Of a DNA stretch of 64,000 bases, positions 47,754-56,929 are shown in pieces. The DNA lies in NCBI RefSeq assembly GCF_022549225.1, contig NZ_JAKZFD010000002.1, positions 186,001 to 250,000 of the forward strand. Direction: 5' to 3'. The notes under the pieces are model-generated. The model was not told the origin of the DNA. It ran no database searches and was given only the letters and a program-made list of their open reading frames with translations. Both the position numbers and the translations under genes were made by a program. Source of the DNA: Pelomonas sp. CA6 (GTDB taxonomy: Bacteria > Pseudomonadota > Gammaproteobacteria > Burkholderiales > Burkholderiaceae_C). Positions within the stretch are counted from its first letter, which is position 1. Each line of letters begins with the position of its first letter.

Positions 47754-49409
47754 ATGGCCGACAAAAGCAGCTACCTGCGCTTCCTGCCCCCGGTGCTGTG
47801 GCAGGCCGAGCCCGACGCGCCCGAGTTCTCGCTGGGCACGGCCCTGCGCATCTTCGAGAAGCTGCTCACCGGCATCGACGATGGCGTGCCCATCCGACAC
47901 CTGGCGCCGGACGGCACGCCCATCGAGCACGAGGCGATCGGCGCGATCATCGGCCGGCTGCACCGCCTCTTCAACCCCTGGACCACGCCGCCCGAATTCC
48001 TGCCCTGGCTGGCGTCCTGGGTCTCGCTGGAATTCCCGGCCGTGTGGGACGAGTACCAGCGGCGCAAGATCAGCGCGGAGATCGTCGGCATCTACCGCCG
48101 GCGCGGCCTCAAGCGCGGCCTGGACGAGTACCTGGACCTGTACGCCGTCTCCGACAAGAGGCCGCGCGTGGCCATCGACGAGGGCGGGCGGGTGCTGATG
48201 TGCACGCCCATGCCGGGCCGCTTCGCCAGCATCGACACGCTGGTGGGCCATGGCCCGGTGGCGCGGGCCGACAACACCCTGGTGCACGGCGGCCTGATGC
48301 GCCCCTCGTCCATCGCCCTCGCGCCGGATGGTGCCCTGTACCTGGGCGATGCCGGCACGCCCACCTACTGGCGCACCGAGGTCGACGAAGCGGTCTGGGC
48401 CGTCATGCCGCCCGGGCGCTATGACTTCGGCGGCACGCCGCCGCTGCCCCGCTCTGTGGGCCCGACACCCTGGGTCGCCGCCAATCCCGGCGCGCCGGTC
48501 TTCCCCAAGGCGGTCGCCATCGACCGCCAGGCGCCGTGGAACCTCTATGTGCTGGACAACGTCGCGCTCGCCGCCCAGACCGCGCTGTACCGGCTGAGCT
48601 CGCCCGGCTTCGCGGCCGTGAGCCAGGTCGCCACCAAGGCGCAGCTGGGGCTGATCAACCCGGTGGCCATGGTGTTCGACGCCAACGGCCACCTGCTCAT
48701 CCTGGACCGCGGCAACGCCGCCAACGCGCCGCGCGTGGTCGACGTGCAGATCGCCCCGCTGCTGGCCACCCCCCATGTGCTGACCCAGGTGGTCTCGCCC
48801 TTCTCCCTCACCGTGCTGGCCGGCGGCGCGGGCGGCGGCGACCTGGTGATCGGCGACGGCGGCAACCAGGCCGCGCCGACGCCGGCCAGCCTCGTGCACG
48901 TGAACCGGGCCGCGCCGCTGTGGGTGGAATCGCCGCTGCTGGGGGCCGTGCCGGCCGGGGCCAATCCGCTCGTCGCGCCCACCGGCGTGGTCGAGTTCCG
49001 CCCGGGTCTGCTGCTGGTGCTGGACGCGGGCCTGAAGCCGCTCGCGCCCGACCCGGCCGACCCCTACACGCGCGAGATCGCCGAGCCCGCCGCGCTGTAC
49101 TGGGTGGACATCACCCAGGTGCCGCCGCGCATTACCCGCGCCAGCGAAGCGCAGGGCATGGTGCAGCCCTGCGGCATGGTCTTCGACGGCCGCAACGTCT
49201 TCATCTGCGACGCCGGCGAGCCCGAGGTGGCGCCGCTGGAACCGCGCGTCTGGCGCGCGCTGGACCACGAGTTCGCCGCCATCGTGCACTTCTCCAAGCA
49301 GCGTCCGGCCAGCGTGCTGGAGCGCCGAAGAATCGTCGGAAACATCCGCGACATCGTCGACCGGAACAAGCCGGCGCACACCCTCTGGACCGTCATCTCG
49401 TCGGTCTGA
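47754..49409 (+). CDS. eCIS tail protein I-like baseplate protein fused to a beta-propeller (Afp12-like)
   Basis: 551 residues. Residues 1-150 are the gpI-like part: SSYLRFLPPVLWQAEPDAPE, LHRLFNPWTTPPEFLPWLAS, RRGLKRGLDEYLDLYA. Residues 160-510 instead look like a repeated NHL/SMP-type beta-propeller: PSSIALAPDGALYLGDAG, PKAVAIDRQAPWNLYVLDN, NPVAMVFDANGHLLILDRG, GVVEFRPGLLLVLDAG and QPCGMVFDGRNVFICDAGEP (five spaced blades). A propeller on the wedge end would be surface exposed. I do not know this architecture in the reference Afp/PVC proteins. Confidence 0.88.
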   Translation: MADKSSYLRFLPPVLWQAEPDAPEFSLGTALRIFEKLLTGIDDGVPIRHLAPDGTPIEHEAIGAIIGRLHRLFNPWTTPPEFLPWLASWVSLEFPAVWDEYQRRKISAEIVGIYRRRGLKRGLDEYLDLYAVSDKRPRVAIDEGGRVLMCTPMPGRFASIDTLVGHGPVARADNTLVHGGLMRPSSIALAPDGALYLGDAGTPTYWRTEVDEAVWAVMPPGRYDFGGTPPLPRSVGPTPWVAANPGAPVFPKAVAIDRQAPWNLYVLDNVALAAQTALYRLSSPGFAAVSQVATKAQLGLINPVAMVFDANGHLLILDRGNAANAPRVVDVQIAPLLATPHVLTQVVSPFSLTVLAGGAGGGDLVIGDGGNQAAPTPASLVHVNRAAPLWVESPLLGAVPAGANPLVAPTGVVEFRPGLLLVLDAGLKPLAPDPADPYTREIAEPAALYWVDITQVPPRITRASEAQGMVQPCGMVFDGRNVFICDAGEPEVAPLEPRVWRALDHEFAAIVHFSKQRPASVLERRRIVGNIRDIVDRNKPAHTLWTVISSV

Positions 49410-49426
49410 CGCCCAAGGAGTCACAC

Positions 49427-50983
49427 ATGGCAAGCGAACCGATGGTGCGAACCATCTACACCGATCCCACCAGCAACGGCCTGATCCGGCAGGGCGCGAC
49501 GGCGCATGCCGAGTCCATGGTCGACCAGGTGAAGTACGCCCAGCCGCTGGAGCGCGTGCACGGCTCGGGCCTGCACGACTGGGGCATCGGCGAGGGCCTG
49601 GCGATCGCGGCCACGCTCAACCAGCCCGGCGTGCGCGTGCTGCCCGGCATCGCGCTGGACACGGCGGGGCGGCAGGTCTCGCTCGCGCTGCAGGGCAAGG
49701 CCGAGGTCGGGCCCAATGCGGACGACCCGGCCGTCGCCCCGGTGCTCGTCGACGTGCAGGCCACCGGCGCCGTGCTGCCCACCGCGGGCATCACCGGGTC
49801 CTTCTTCGTCAGCGTGCGCTGGCGCGAGACCTTCGACACCGACCTGTGGAACTCGTCCAACCAGACCGTGTTCCAGATGCTCCACACCCCCTGGCTCAAG
49901 CTGGAGCCGGCCGCCGACATCACCGATGCCACCGACGACGGCAGCCGCATCCTGCTCGGCCGCGTGACCCTGGCCGCCGGCAACGTGACCGCGCTCACCC
50001 ACGAGCGGCGCCGCGAGGCCGGCCTGCCGGCGGGCAGCCTGAAGTTCTGGCGCGGCGAAAGCACCGGCGCCGCGCCCAACCTGAAGGCCGACAACGTGCC
50101 CAGCGCCGAGCTGCGCGCGCGCGCGGCCGGCGGACTGGAGCTGAAGGTGCCGGGCGCGGCCGATCAGGTCGAGTTCAAGCGCGACGGCGGCAATATCGCC
50201 AAGGTGGCCTTCGGCGCCGACCTCGTGGTGGGGCGCACCGCCAACGGCACCGAGACCGTGGTGATCGACACCGCGCACGGCAACATCACGCTGGGCACCC
50301 AGGGCGTGGAAGGCGACGTGGTCGTCAAGGACCAGCACAACCGGCGCGTCTTCGTGGTGGACGGCTCCACCGCGTCGGCGACGCTGGGCGCGGCGGGGAA
50401 CGAGGGCGACATCCGCGTGATGGATGCGACCGGGCAGCCATCGATGCGGGTGGATGGGGCGACCGGCACGACGCTGCTCAAGCGCCTGGCCCCGGTCAGC
50501 GGTGCCGTCATCGACGTCGACGCGTTCGCCTTCCGCATCCACGGCGGCGACCTGGTGCTGGACGGACGCTCGGGCAACAACAAGCGCGCGCTGGTGGACG
50601 CGGGCAACCAGCTGGTCGTCAACTTCGCCGGCGACTACGCCAATGGCGTCCAGGTCGACAAACTGCACCTGTCGCCCCACATACGCACCGGCTTCTGGGA
50701 GATCGACGAAGACGGCGGCTGGCGGCCGCAGAACAACGTCTGGACGGAGCTGTTCAGCGTGGACACGGGACTGCCCTGGAGCGAATGGGACTTCGTGACC
50801 TTCTGCGAGATCGGCATGCAGGACAAGGGCACGGTCCAGAACTTCTGGTGGGCGACGGTCAACCGAAGCTTCCGCAGCGGCGCCGGCACCATCGTCATCA
50901 AGTGGGACATCAACATCAACGACAACGGGACCGACTGGTTCCCCTCCAACCGCAAGGTGTTCTGGCTCGCGTTTCGGCGCTGA
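49427..50983 (+). CDS. Probable eCIS tail fiber/receptor-binding protein
   Basis: 518 residues. N-terminus: GLIRQGATAHAESMVDQVKY and VHGSGLHDWGIGEGLAIAAT, a baseplate-attachment type segment. The middle is a series of short beta-repeats with GD-V/I-x-V and VDG motifs (VEGDVVVKDQHNRRVFVVDG, EGDIRVMDATGQPSMRVDGA). The end is a globular, aromatic-rich head (FWEIDEDGGWRPQNNVW, WSEWDFVTFCEIGMQDKG). This repeat-then-head layout is that of trimeric fibers. It occupies the position of Afp13. GGAG precedes the start. The target receptor is unknown. Confidence 0.78.
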   Translation: MASEPMVRTIYTDPTSNGLIRQGATAHAESMVDQVKYAQPLERVHGSGLHDWGIGEGLAIAATLNQPGVRVLPGIALDTAGRQVSLALQGKAEVGPNADDPAVAPVLVDVQATGAVLPTAGITGSFFVSVRWRETFDTDLWNSSNQTVFQMLHTPWLKLEPAADITDATDDGSRILLGRVTLAAGNVTALTHERRREAGLPAGSLKFWRGESTGAAPNLKADNVPSAELRARAAGGLELKVPGAADQVEFKRDGGNIAKVAFGADLVVGRTANGTETVVIDTAHGNITLGTQGVEGDVVVKDQHNRRVFVVDGSTASATLGAAGNEGDIRVMDATGQPSMRVDGATGTTLLKRLAPVSGAVIDVDAFAFRIHGGDLVLDGRSGNNKRALVDAGNQLVVNFAGDYANGVQVDKLHLSPHIRTGFWEIDEDGGWRPQNNVWTELFSVDTGLPWSEWDFVTFCEIGMQDKGTVQNFWWATVNRSFRSGAGTIVIKWDININDNGTDWFPSNRKVFWLAFRR

Positions 50984-50997
50984 AAGGGGACTGCATC

Positions 50998-51585
50998 ATG
51001 CTTCACGAGTTCGTGATCTACGAAAAACGCACCGGCAGGATCACCGGCCACTTTCGCACCAGCACGCCGGACCTGCTGCCCAACCCGAGCTCGCCCGAGC
51101 TCGCGTTCGCGCCCGTCACCGAGGAAAGCCAGGTGGAGCTCTTGCGCACCCTGGACCGCAGCCATCGGCTGGCGGGCTCGGTGCTCAGCGACAAGGTGAA
51201 CGCGCTCAAGCTGGAGCCACGCCACCAGGGCAAGCTCGTGCTCAGCTGCGACGCGCGGGACCTGGATCAGGACGGCCGGGCAGAGCTCCCCGCCGACGGG
51301 GCCAGCCGCACCAGGCTCGAGGTGAGGCTGGTGACCGCGGACGGACGACCGATCCAGGAGGGTGCTCCCGTCGTGAGCTTCGCCGTGACGCGCGGAACGC
51401 TGTCGAGCCGCACGGCAAAGGCCCAGGACGGCATCGCCACGGTCGAGCTGACCTCGGCCGCAGAAACGGTCAGCACCCTGGTGAGCGCGCAAGCCGAAGG
51501 GTTCGAAGCCAGCTCGCTGAGCCTGGAGTTCCTGCCCGTCCAGGAGTTCAAGGTGCTGAGCCAGGCCGGCAGCGGCAAGGCCTGA
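50998..51585 (+). CDS. Ig-like domain protein of the eCIS block
   Basis: 195 residues. Residues 1-75 are unrecognised (MLHEFVIYEKRTGRITGHFR). Residues 78-180 form a bacterial Ig-like (Big-1-type) fold: LVLSCDARDLDQDGRAELPA, DGRPIQEGAPVVSFAVTRGT, LSSRTAKAQDGIATVELTSA. Such domains commonly decorate fibers. It follows the fiber gene by 14 bp and probably binds to it or acts as a fiber accessory or chaperone. No signal peptide. The function is inferred from position and fold. Confidence 0.7.
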   Translation: MLHEFVIYEKRTGRITGHFRTSTPDLLPNPSSPELAFAPVTEESQVELLRTLDRSHRLAGSVLSDKVNALKLEPRHQGKLVLSCDARDLDQDGRAELPADGASRTRLEVRLVTADGRPIQEGAPVVSFAVTRGTLSSRTAKAQDGIATVELTSAAETVSTLVSAQAEGFEASSLSLEFLPVQEFKVLSQAGSGKA

Positions 51586-51604
51586 TGAACCGCGGAGGCG
51601 CACC

Positions 51605-52036
51605 ATGCACCAACGAGAAGCCGCCCGCGCCGCCTGGGCCGAGGCGGGGCTGCTCAAGACGACCGACCTCAAGCTGCGCCGCTTCATGCGCGAGTTCGAA
51701 ACGCAGACCGGCGACTGCTGGCCGCAGCTGGCCGCGCGGGTCCGCAGCGACTATCCGGAATACCTCGAACGACTCGCGGCACCGCTGTGGAAGAGCGGCG
51801 ACACGCTGCTGCGCGTCAACCTGATCCGCCATGCCGACCTGGCGCGCAAGGACGAGTCCGAGCTGATCCAGCGCTGGGCCGCGACGCTGGACGCCGAGCG
51901 CAACCGCTATGAACTCGCCGCCGTGGTCGACCAGGGCGGCACCGAGCTGCTGGACAAGGTGCTCAAGCGCAAGAAGCTGCCCGACAGCCTGCGCCTGGCG
52001 GCCCAGCAGCGGCGCCTGCAGATCGAGCCGCCATGA
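51605..52036 (+). CDS. Small helical protein of unknown function, upstream of the cargo gene
   Basis: 143 residues, all-helical and charged (KTTDLKLRRFMREFETQTGD, LIRHADLARKDESELIQRWA, TELLDKVLKRKKLPDSLRLA). No known motif. Its stop overlaps the start of the large DUF4157 toxin gene (ATGA), so the two are translationally coupled. A cargo-specific chaperone or adaptor is the natural guess from size, charge and coupling, but nothing in the sequence proves it. GGAGGCGCACC precedes the ATG. Confidence 0.65.
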   Translation: MHQREAARAAWAEAGLLKTTDLKLRRFMREFETQTGDCWPQLAARVRSDYPEYLERLAAPLWKSGDTLLRVNLIRHADLARKDESELIQRWAATLDAERNRYELAAVVDQGGTELLDKVLKRKKLPDSLRLAAQQRRLQIEPP

Positions 52037-55000
52037 GCCCACCCAAGCGCACGACGGGCACCACCCCGCAGGGCCACACCCGCGCGCCCCCGGCGCGCGA
52101 TCCCCCAGAGGCCATGGCTCACGGACCGGCACCGGCCCACGCGCTGCAGCGCTTGCAGGTCCAGGTGGGCAACCGCGGCATGCGCCAGCTGCTGGGCGAG
52201 GGCCGGCCGCTACCCGCAGCGCTGCGCGCCGAGCATGAGCGCAGCTTCGGCGTCGACCTCGGCGCCGTGCGTCTGCACGACCACGCGGACGCGCACCGGC
52301 TCGCGCAGGCGCAGCAGGCGCAGGCCTTCACCCTGGGCCGCGACATCGTGTTCAACGACGGCTTCTATCGCCCCGGCACGCTGGCGGGCCGCCACCTGCT
52401 CGCCCATGAGCTGGCGCATGTTGTCCAGCAGACCGCCGGCAGCGACGCTGCCGGGCGCGGCGCCAGCGGCCCGCAGCACGAGGCCGCCGCCGAGGCCGCG
52501 GCGCGGGCGGTGACGGCCGGCGTCAGCGGCCCGCTGTCCGCCGGCCCGGCCGCGGCCCCCGGCATCCAGCGCCAGCCGCTGGCCACGAACGATTTGCTGC
52601 CCGGCACCTATGCGAGCAGCCAGTCCGGGACGACGACCTTTTATGTGCGCGGCGTTGCCATCCTGCGCTTCCCGACCGAGAACGCAGACAAGGTGAGGTT
52701 CGGCGCCTGGGCCGATTCGCGCCATCCGCAAGTGATCCATGTCGCCGTGCGCGCCACCGCCGACTCCGGCGCACGCGTCGACGAAGCGGCCCTGAGCCGC
52801 ATCGGCGACTGCGAGGTCCTGCTGCAGACCGTGCCCGCGCCGCGCCGCGGTCGCGAGGACGGCGGCCTGGACCTGGGCGGGCTGGACCTCACGCCCACCC
52901 GGCCGCCCCCGCTGAGCGTGGCCAAACCCAAACCCACGCCCCAGCCGGCGCCCGCCAAACCCAAGCCGCCCGCCAAGCCCCCCGACAGCCCGCCTGCCGC
53001 CGCCACCGCGGAGCCGCTGCCGGCCCTGCCCACGCCCGCGCTGCCGACGGCTGCGCCCGTCACCGACGGCGCCGCCGTGGCACCGGCCAACCCGGCGCCC
53101 GGCACGGCCACTCCCGCCACCGCGCCCACCCCGCTGGACCTGTCCGCGCGGGTGGCGACGATACGCAGGAACCTGCAGAGCTGGACCTTCAACATCTCGT
53201 GGCGCCAGGACATCCTCAACGCCTTCAAGGACCTCGCGCCGGACGACTTCCGACGCCTGCAGACCGAGCTGGGTGAAGCGACGATGAACGAGGTCTTCGA
53301 GCAGCTGACCCCCTTCTATTCGACGCTGATCGGCACCTACGGCCCCGTCGAGAAGGGCCGCGACAAGCTCAACCAGCAACGCGTCGAGTTCATCGAGGCC
53401 ATCCGCGACTGGGGCTCGGTCAAGGAGACCTACTACCACTGGATGTTCGAATCCATGAGCCTGGACGACCTGCGCGCGGTGCTGCGCAAGCTGGCGGACG
53501 ACCAGCGGCTGCGCGACACCGTGCTCGCGGTGCCAGGTCTTGCCGCCGAGCTGATGGCGCGCGGCGTGACGGCCGCGGAGCTGAGCGAGGAAGACATCGG
53601 CGTGTTCCAGGGCATAGGCCGCGGGCTGGGCCGCTTCTGGGACTCGGCATGGTCGGGCACCATCTTCGCGACCGGCCCCGGTTTCGAATCCAGCTACCTG
53701 CCCGAGAAATACCAGCAAGGCTACGTCCGCAACCTGACCCAGGACTTCGAGAAGGCGCTGACGCCCGGCAACGTGGCGCGTGGCGCCGCCTCGCAGGTGA
53801 CCCTGGGGCTCAGCGACATCCCGGTCGGCCTCTACGAGGCCTCGGTGCTGACGGTGGACGCGGCGCAGGACATCTGGAACGGCAAGAGCGGCAGCGCCGC
53901 CGAGAAGCTGACGCCGCTGGTGCTCACCATCCTGACCGTGCTGATCGTGCACAAGGCCGGCAAGCCCGCCGCCCCGGCCGCCGCGCTGCAAGAGTCCAAG
54001 GGACTGGCCCCGCTCGAAGGCGCGGCGCTGGGCGAAACCCGGCCGCCCCAGGTGAGCGGCGGCGCGCCCCAATGGGATCTGCGCAAGATCGGCCAGACCG
54101 CCGAGGGCGCCGACCGCTACCTCGCCCGCCACGCCAATGGCGAGTTCGTCGAGCTCATCGTCGACCCGAAGAAGCAGACCCTGCGCGCCACCCGGCTGGC
54201 CACCGGCGAGGTCGCCGTCGTCGAGAACGGCCAGATCTCCCGCGGCGGACGGCCGCAGCTGCCGCCCGGCGAAGGCTCCGTGGTGGCGCCCTCCACGCCC
54301 GCCACACCGGCCTCGCCGGCCGCTGGCGACGCCGCGCTGGCCCGGCCCGGCCCCCAGGTACTGCAGCAACCGCCCCCAGCGCGCCCGATCGCGCCGGCGC
54401 AGCGTCCGGCGCAAGGACCCGCGCAGTTACCCGCCCAGTTGCCAGCCCAGTTGCCAGCCCAGTTGCCGGCGCGGCTTCCCGCCCCTGCCCTCGAACCCAA
54501 GCCGCCCGCGCGGCCGGCCCCACCGCTGCTGCCCCCCGCGGCCCTGCGTCCGCCCGACACGCCCGTGGCCAAGCCGGCGACCACGGCCACGCCTTCGGCG
54601 GAGAAGACCCCGCCCGCCGTGACGCCCCCCGCGGCGGCGACGCCCACCCCCAAGCCACCGGTCACGGCCAACACCCGGCGCGCCGCGCAGCGCCTGGTCC
54701 AGGCCGAGGACGCGCTCGGCAGCGCCCGCAAGGCGGCCCAGGACGCCCGCGACAAGGTCGCGAAGGCCCAGGCCGACCTGCAGGCGGCGCGCGATCTGGC
54801 CAGCGAGGCCGGCGGCGGCAAGGACGCGAAAGCCCTGGTCAAGGGCGCCGAGGCCGACCTGCGCCGCGCGCAATCCGCGCTGAAGCCGCTGGAGCGCAGC
54901 GAAGCGTCCGCGCTGCGCGAGCGCGATGCCGTGGTGCGCGGCGGTGCCGAGGTGGCCAGGCTGGAACAGGAGATCGCCGCGCTGGACCAGAAGATCCAGG

Positions 55001-55575
55001 ACGAACTGCGCCGCCACCGCTACACGGTGCCACCCACCGGCACGCCCGAAGGCCAGCCCTATCACCGGCTGGTGGCCCAGCGCGACAAGGCGCTGCAGCG
55101 CCTGCAGAGCGAGACCGAGGGGCTGACGCGCAGCCTCGGCGAGCAGGTCGCCGCGGCCACGCCCGGCGCCGCCGCGCGACCCACGGCGCTGGCCAATGCC
55201 GCGCAGCTCGACCCGGTGCTGCAGCCGGTCCACGGCACGCCCATCGACGTGACCACCGGCAAGCCCATGACCACCGCCGACTGGGCCACCGACCACCTCA
55301 TGTCGCGTTCCGAGATCGCGCGCGACCCGCGCTTCGCGCGCCTCACCCCGCTGCAGCGCGATGCCATGCTGCTGGAGGTGCCCGAGAACTACCTGCCCTT
55401 GACCCCCGAGGCCAACAGCTCCAAGCTCAACCTGTCCGTGGACGACTGGATCAACGCGCGCGCCGCCAACGGCAAGCCGCTGCCCAGCGCCATGGCGACC
55501 GCCTTGCGCGCCGCCGACCGGCGCGCGCGGGCCGCGATCGAAGCGATGTTCAACCGTTTCCTGCCGCCGCCATGA
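52033..55575 (+). CDS. Probable eCIS cargo toxin: DUF4157 N-domain, linkers, C-terminal HNH-like nuclease domain
   Basis: 1180 residues. DUF4157 at about 55-140 with HELAH at 125-129. A small beta domain follows (about 190-275), then a Pro-rich linker (300-370), a helical region (about 375-560) with a hydrophobic helix near 630 (LTPLVLTILTVLIVHKAG), further Pro-rich linkers, and an Ala/Lys-rich coiled coil (about 890-1040). The C-terminal 96 residues contain TDHLMSRSEI (Asp1087-His1088) and ENYLPLTPEANSSKLNLS before VDDWIN, the DH...N...N/K pattern of HNH/endonuclease VII-like polymorphic toxins. No signal peptide. The stop overlaps the next gene (ATGA). Confidence 0.82.
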   Translation: MSPPKRTTGTTPQGHTRAPPARDPPEAMAHGPAPAHALQRLQVQVGNRGMRQLLGEGRPLPAALRAEHERSFGVDLGAVRLHDHADAHRLAQAQQAQAFTLGRDIVFNDGFYRPGTLAGRHLLAHELAHVVQQTAGSDAAGRGASGPQHEAAAEAAARAVTAGVSGPLSAGPAAAPGIQRQPLATNDLLPGTYASSQSGTTTFYVRGVAILRFPTENADKVRFGAWADSRHPQVIHVAVRATADSGARVDEAALSRIGDCEVLLQTVPAPRRGREDGGLDLGGLDLTPTRPPPLSVAKPKPTPQPAPAKPKPPAKPPDSPPAAATAEPLPALPTPALPTAAPVTDGAAVAPANPAPGTATPATAPTPLDLSARVATIRRNLQSWTFNISWRQDILNAFKDLAPDDFRRLQTELGEATMNEVFEQLTPFYSTLIGTYGPVEKGRDKLNQQRVEFIEAIRDWGSVKETYYHWMFESMSLDDLRAVLRKLADDQRLRDTVLAVPGLAAELMARGVTAAELSEEDIGVFQGIGRGLGRFWDSAWSGTIFATGPGFESSYLPEKYQQGYVRNLTQDFEKALTPGNVARGAASQVTLGLSDIPVGLYEASVLTVDAAQDIWNGKSGSAAEKLTPLVLTILTVLIVHKAGKPAAPAAALQESKGLAPLEGAALGETRPPQVSGGAPQWDLRKIGQTAEGADRYLARHANGEFVELIVDPKKQTLRATRLATGEVAVVENGQISRGGRPQLPPGEGSVVAPSTPATPASPAAGDAALARPGPQVLQQPPPARPIAPAQRPAQGPAQLPAQLPAQLPAQLPARLPAPALEPKPPARPAPPLLPPAALRPPDTPVAKPATTATPSAEKTPPAVTPPAAATPTPKPPVTANTRRAAQRLVQAEDALGSARKAAQDARDKVAKAQADLQAARDLASEAGGGKDAKALVKGAEADLRRAQSALKPLERSEASALRERDAVVRGGAEVARLEQEIAALDQKIQDELRRHRYTVPPTGTPEGQPYHRLVAQRDKALQRLQSETEGLTRSLGEQVAAATPGAAARPTALANAAQLDPVLQPVHGTPIDVTTGKPMTTADWATDHLMSRSEIARDPRFARLTPLQRDAMLLEVPENYLPLTPEANSSKLNLSVDDWINARAANGKPLPSAMATALRAADRRARAAIEAMFNRFLPPP
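54421..54480 (+). repeat. Five 12-bp tandem repeats inside the cargo gene (Ala-Gln-Leu-Pro)
   Basis: In frame, GCCCAGTTGCCA-type units encode AQLP four times and ARLP once, in a Pro-rich linker at about residues 797-816. Copies are nearly identical at the DNA level, so copy number may vary by slippage and alter linker length without shifting the frame. Confidence 0.85.
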
Positions 55576-56189
55576 AGCTTCACCTGCGCCTGCCCTCCGG
55601 CAAGACCCTGAGCGCCGAGGTCGCCGACCGCGATGCGCCCGACGACCACGCCTGGTTCGAGCGCCTGCGCGAACCCGCCGCGGCGCTGGGTCCGGGGCAG
55701 TCCATCGAACTGGCGCTGGACTGGGCCGTGCTGCGGCTGGAGGACCACGCGGACGGGCCGCGGCTGCTGGAGCCCGATTACGCCGGGACCGAGCTCGACC
55801 GCTTCGTGCCCGGCGTCGCCGCCACCGACCGGGTGTTTGGCGCCCAGCAAGCGCTGATGCGCACGCTGCGGCTGACACCTCAGCCGGTGGGCGCCGAGCA
55901 GTACCTGCGCGTGTCGGCCGCGGCGCTGCGGCAGGTGTCGGTCGTCGGGCACCGCCATGCCGAGTCCGCGCCCGAGTTCTGCGGCTGGCAGATCGTCAGC
56001 GTGGACACGGACGACGACGAGCCCTTCGGCCAGTACCGCGTGCGCGAACTGGCCCATCTGCGGCTGGCCTGGATGGTCGCGCTGGGCCTGCCCGTCGGCT
56101 GGTCCTTCCGCTACGCCGGCCACACGCTGATCGACTGCGTCGCGCCGGACGGCCACACCCACGCGATGAGGCTCTCCTTCGACGCCTGA
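55572..56189 (+). CDS. Probable cognate immunity protein for the cargo toxin
   Basis: 205 residues, acidic, no signal or membrane segment. Its start codon overlaps the stop of the toxin gene by four bases, and it is the last gene of the block, the usual position of an immunity gene. Features: KLHLRLPSGKTLSAEVADRD, VLRLEDHADGPRLLEPDYAG, FCGWQIVSVDTDDDEPFGQY, LPVGWSFRYAG. I do not recognise the family. The acidic stretch VDTDDDE would suit binding to a basic nuclease surface. Immunity function is inferred from context. Confidence 0.65.
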   Translation: MKLHLRLPSGKTLSAEVADRDAPDDHAWFERLREPAAALGPGQSIELALDWAVLRLEDHADGPRLLEPDYAGTELDRFVPGVAATDRVFGAQQALMRTLRLTPQPVGAEQYLRVSAAALRQVSVVGHRHAESAPEFCGWQIVSVDTDDDEPFGQYRVRELAHLRLAWMVALGLPVGWSFRYAGHTLIDCVAPDGHTHAMRLSFDA

Positions 56190-56330
56190 GCATCGGGCCT
56201 CACCCGGCCCCACGCCCGGCGGGAGCGGGCGGCAACGCACGACACCAGGCACGGACGATGCACGCGCCACGCCGTCGCCGCGGACCGCCTCGACAGGGCG
56301 GCGGGGCATCCCGTTGCCGACCGCGGCGCG

Positions 56331-56765
56331 TCAGTCCACCAGGATGTTGCGATGGCGCAGCGCCAGGTGAATCTTGTCGCCGATGGTGTCCTTGTTGAAA
56401 GGCTTGACCACATAGCCCGTGGCGCCCAGCTGGGCGGCGCGGATGATGTCTTCCTTGCGGCCCTCGGCGGTGACCAGCAGCACCGGGATCTTGTGCAGCG
56501 GATCGGTCTCTGGCTTGGCGCGCAGCGCCTCCAGCAGCTGGAAGCCGTTCATCACCGGCATGTTGATGTCGCTGAGCACGAAATGCACCGGCTCGCCCGA
56601 CTCCGACGCGATCTCCAGCGCGCGCAGCGCCGCCTTGCCGTCCTCGGCCTCGGCGATCTTGCGAAAACCCAGCTCCCTCAGCAGGCCCGAGATGATGCGC
56701 CGCATGGTGGAGAAATCGTCCACCACCAGGAAACTGAACTCTTCGCGCTTGATCGTCGTGACCAT
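56331..56765 (-). CDS. CheY-like single-domain response regulator
   Basis: 144 residues, one receiver domain. Acidic pocket Asp16/Asp17 in FLVVDDFSTM, phospho-acceptor Asp66 in LSDINMP, Thr99 in LLVTAEGR and Lys121 in VVKPF are all present, so it should be phosphorylatable. MRRIISGLLRELGFRKIAEA is chemotaxis-CheY-like, but the DINMPVMNG replaces the usual DWNMPxMxG. No chemotaxis or kinase gene is adjacent, so it is an orphan regulator. It is convergent with the last eCIS gene (141-bp gap). Confidence 0.93.
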   Translation of the reverse strand: MVTTIKREEFSFLVVDDFSTMRRIISGLLRELGFRKIAEAEDGKAALRALEIASESGEPVHFVLSDINMPVMNGFQLLEALRAKPETDPLHKIPVLLVTAEGRKEDIIRAAQLGATGYVVKPFNKDTIGDKIHLALRHRNILVD

Positions 56766-56929
56766 CTTGGGCTCCGTGAGGACGGCATCCTAGCCTGAGC
56801 AGGCGCCCGCGCCGCCATGGGCGCGCCAGAGGGTCGGCTTATCTCAAACTATCACCGCTTTGTCGCGCCGCGCGGGGCGGGCATCGCCCGCGGGCCGGGG
56901 TGGCCGGCGCACTCCGCGCGCCCCCGCGC

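Noticed and set aside
52033-55575. The 1180-residue protein as a tape measure
   Set aside because: It begins with DUF4157, has several Pro-rich linkers and ends in an HNH-like domain followed by a coupled immunity-like gene. Tape measures are mainly long helices with hydrophobic segments.
56766-56929. A FliA-type (sigma-28) promoter before the CheY-like gene
   Set aside because: A GCCGA element is present on the minus strand, but no TAAA box lies at the required 15-bp spacing.
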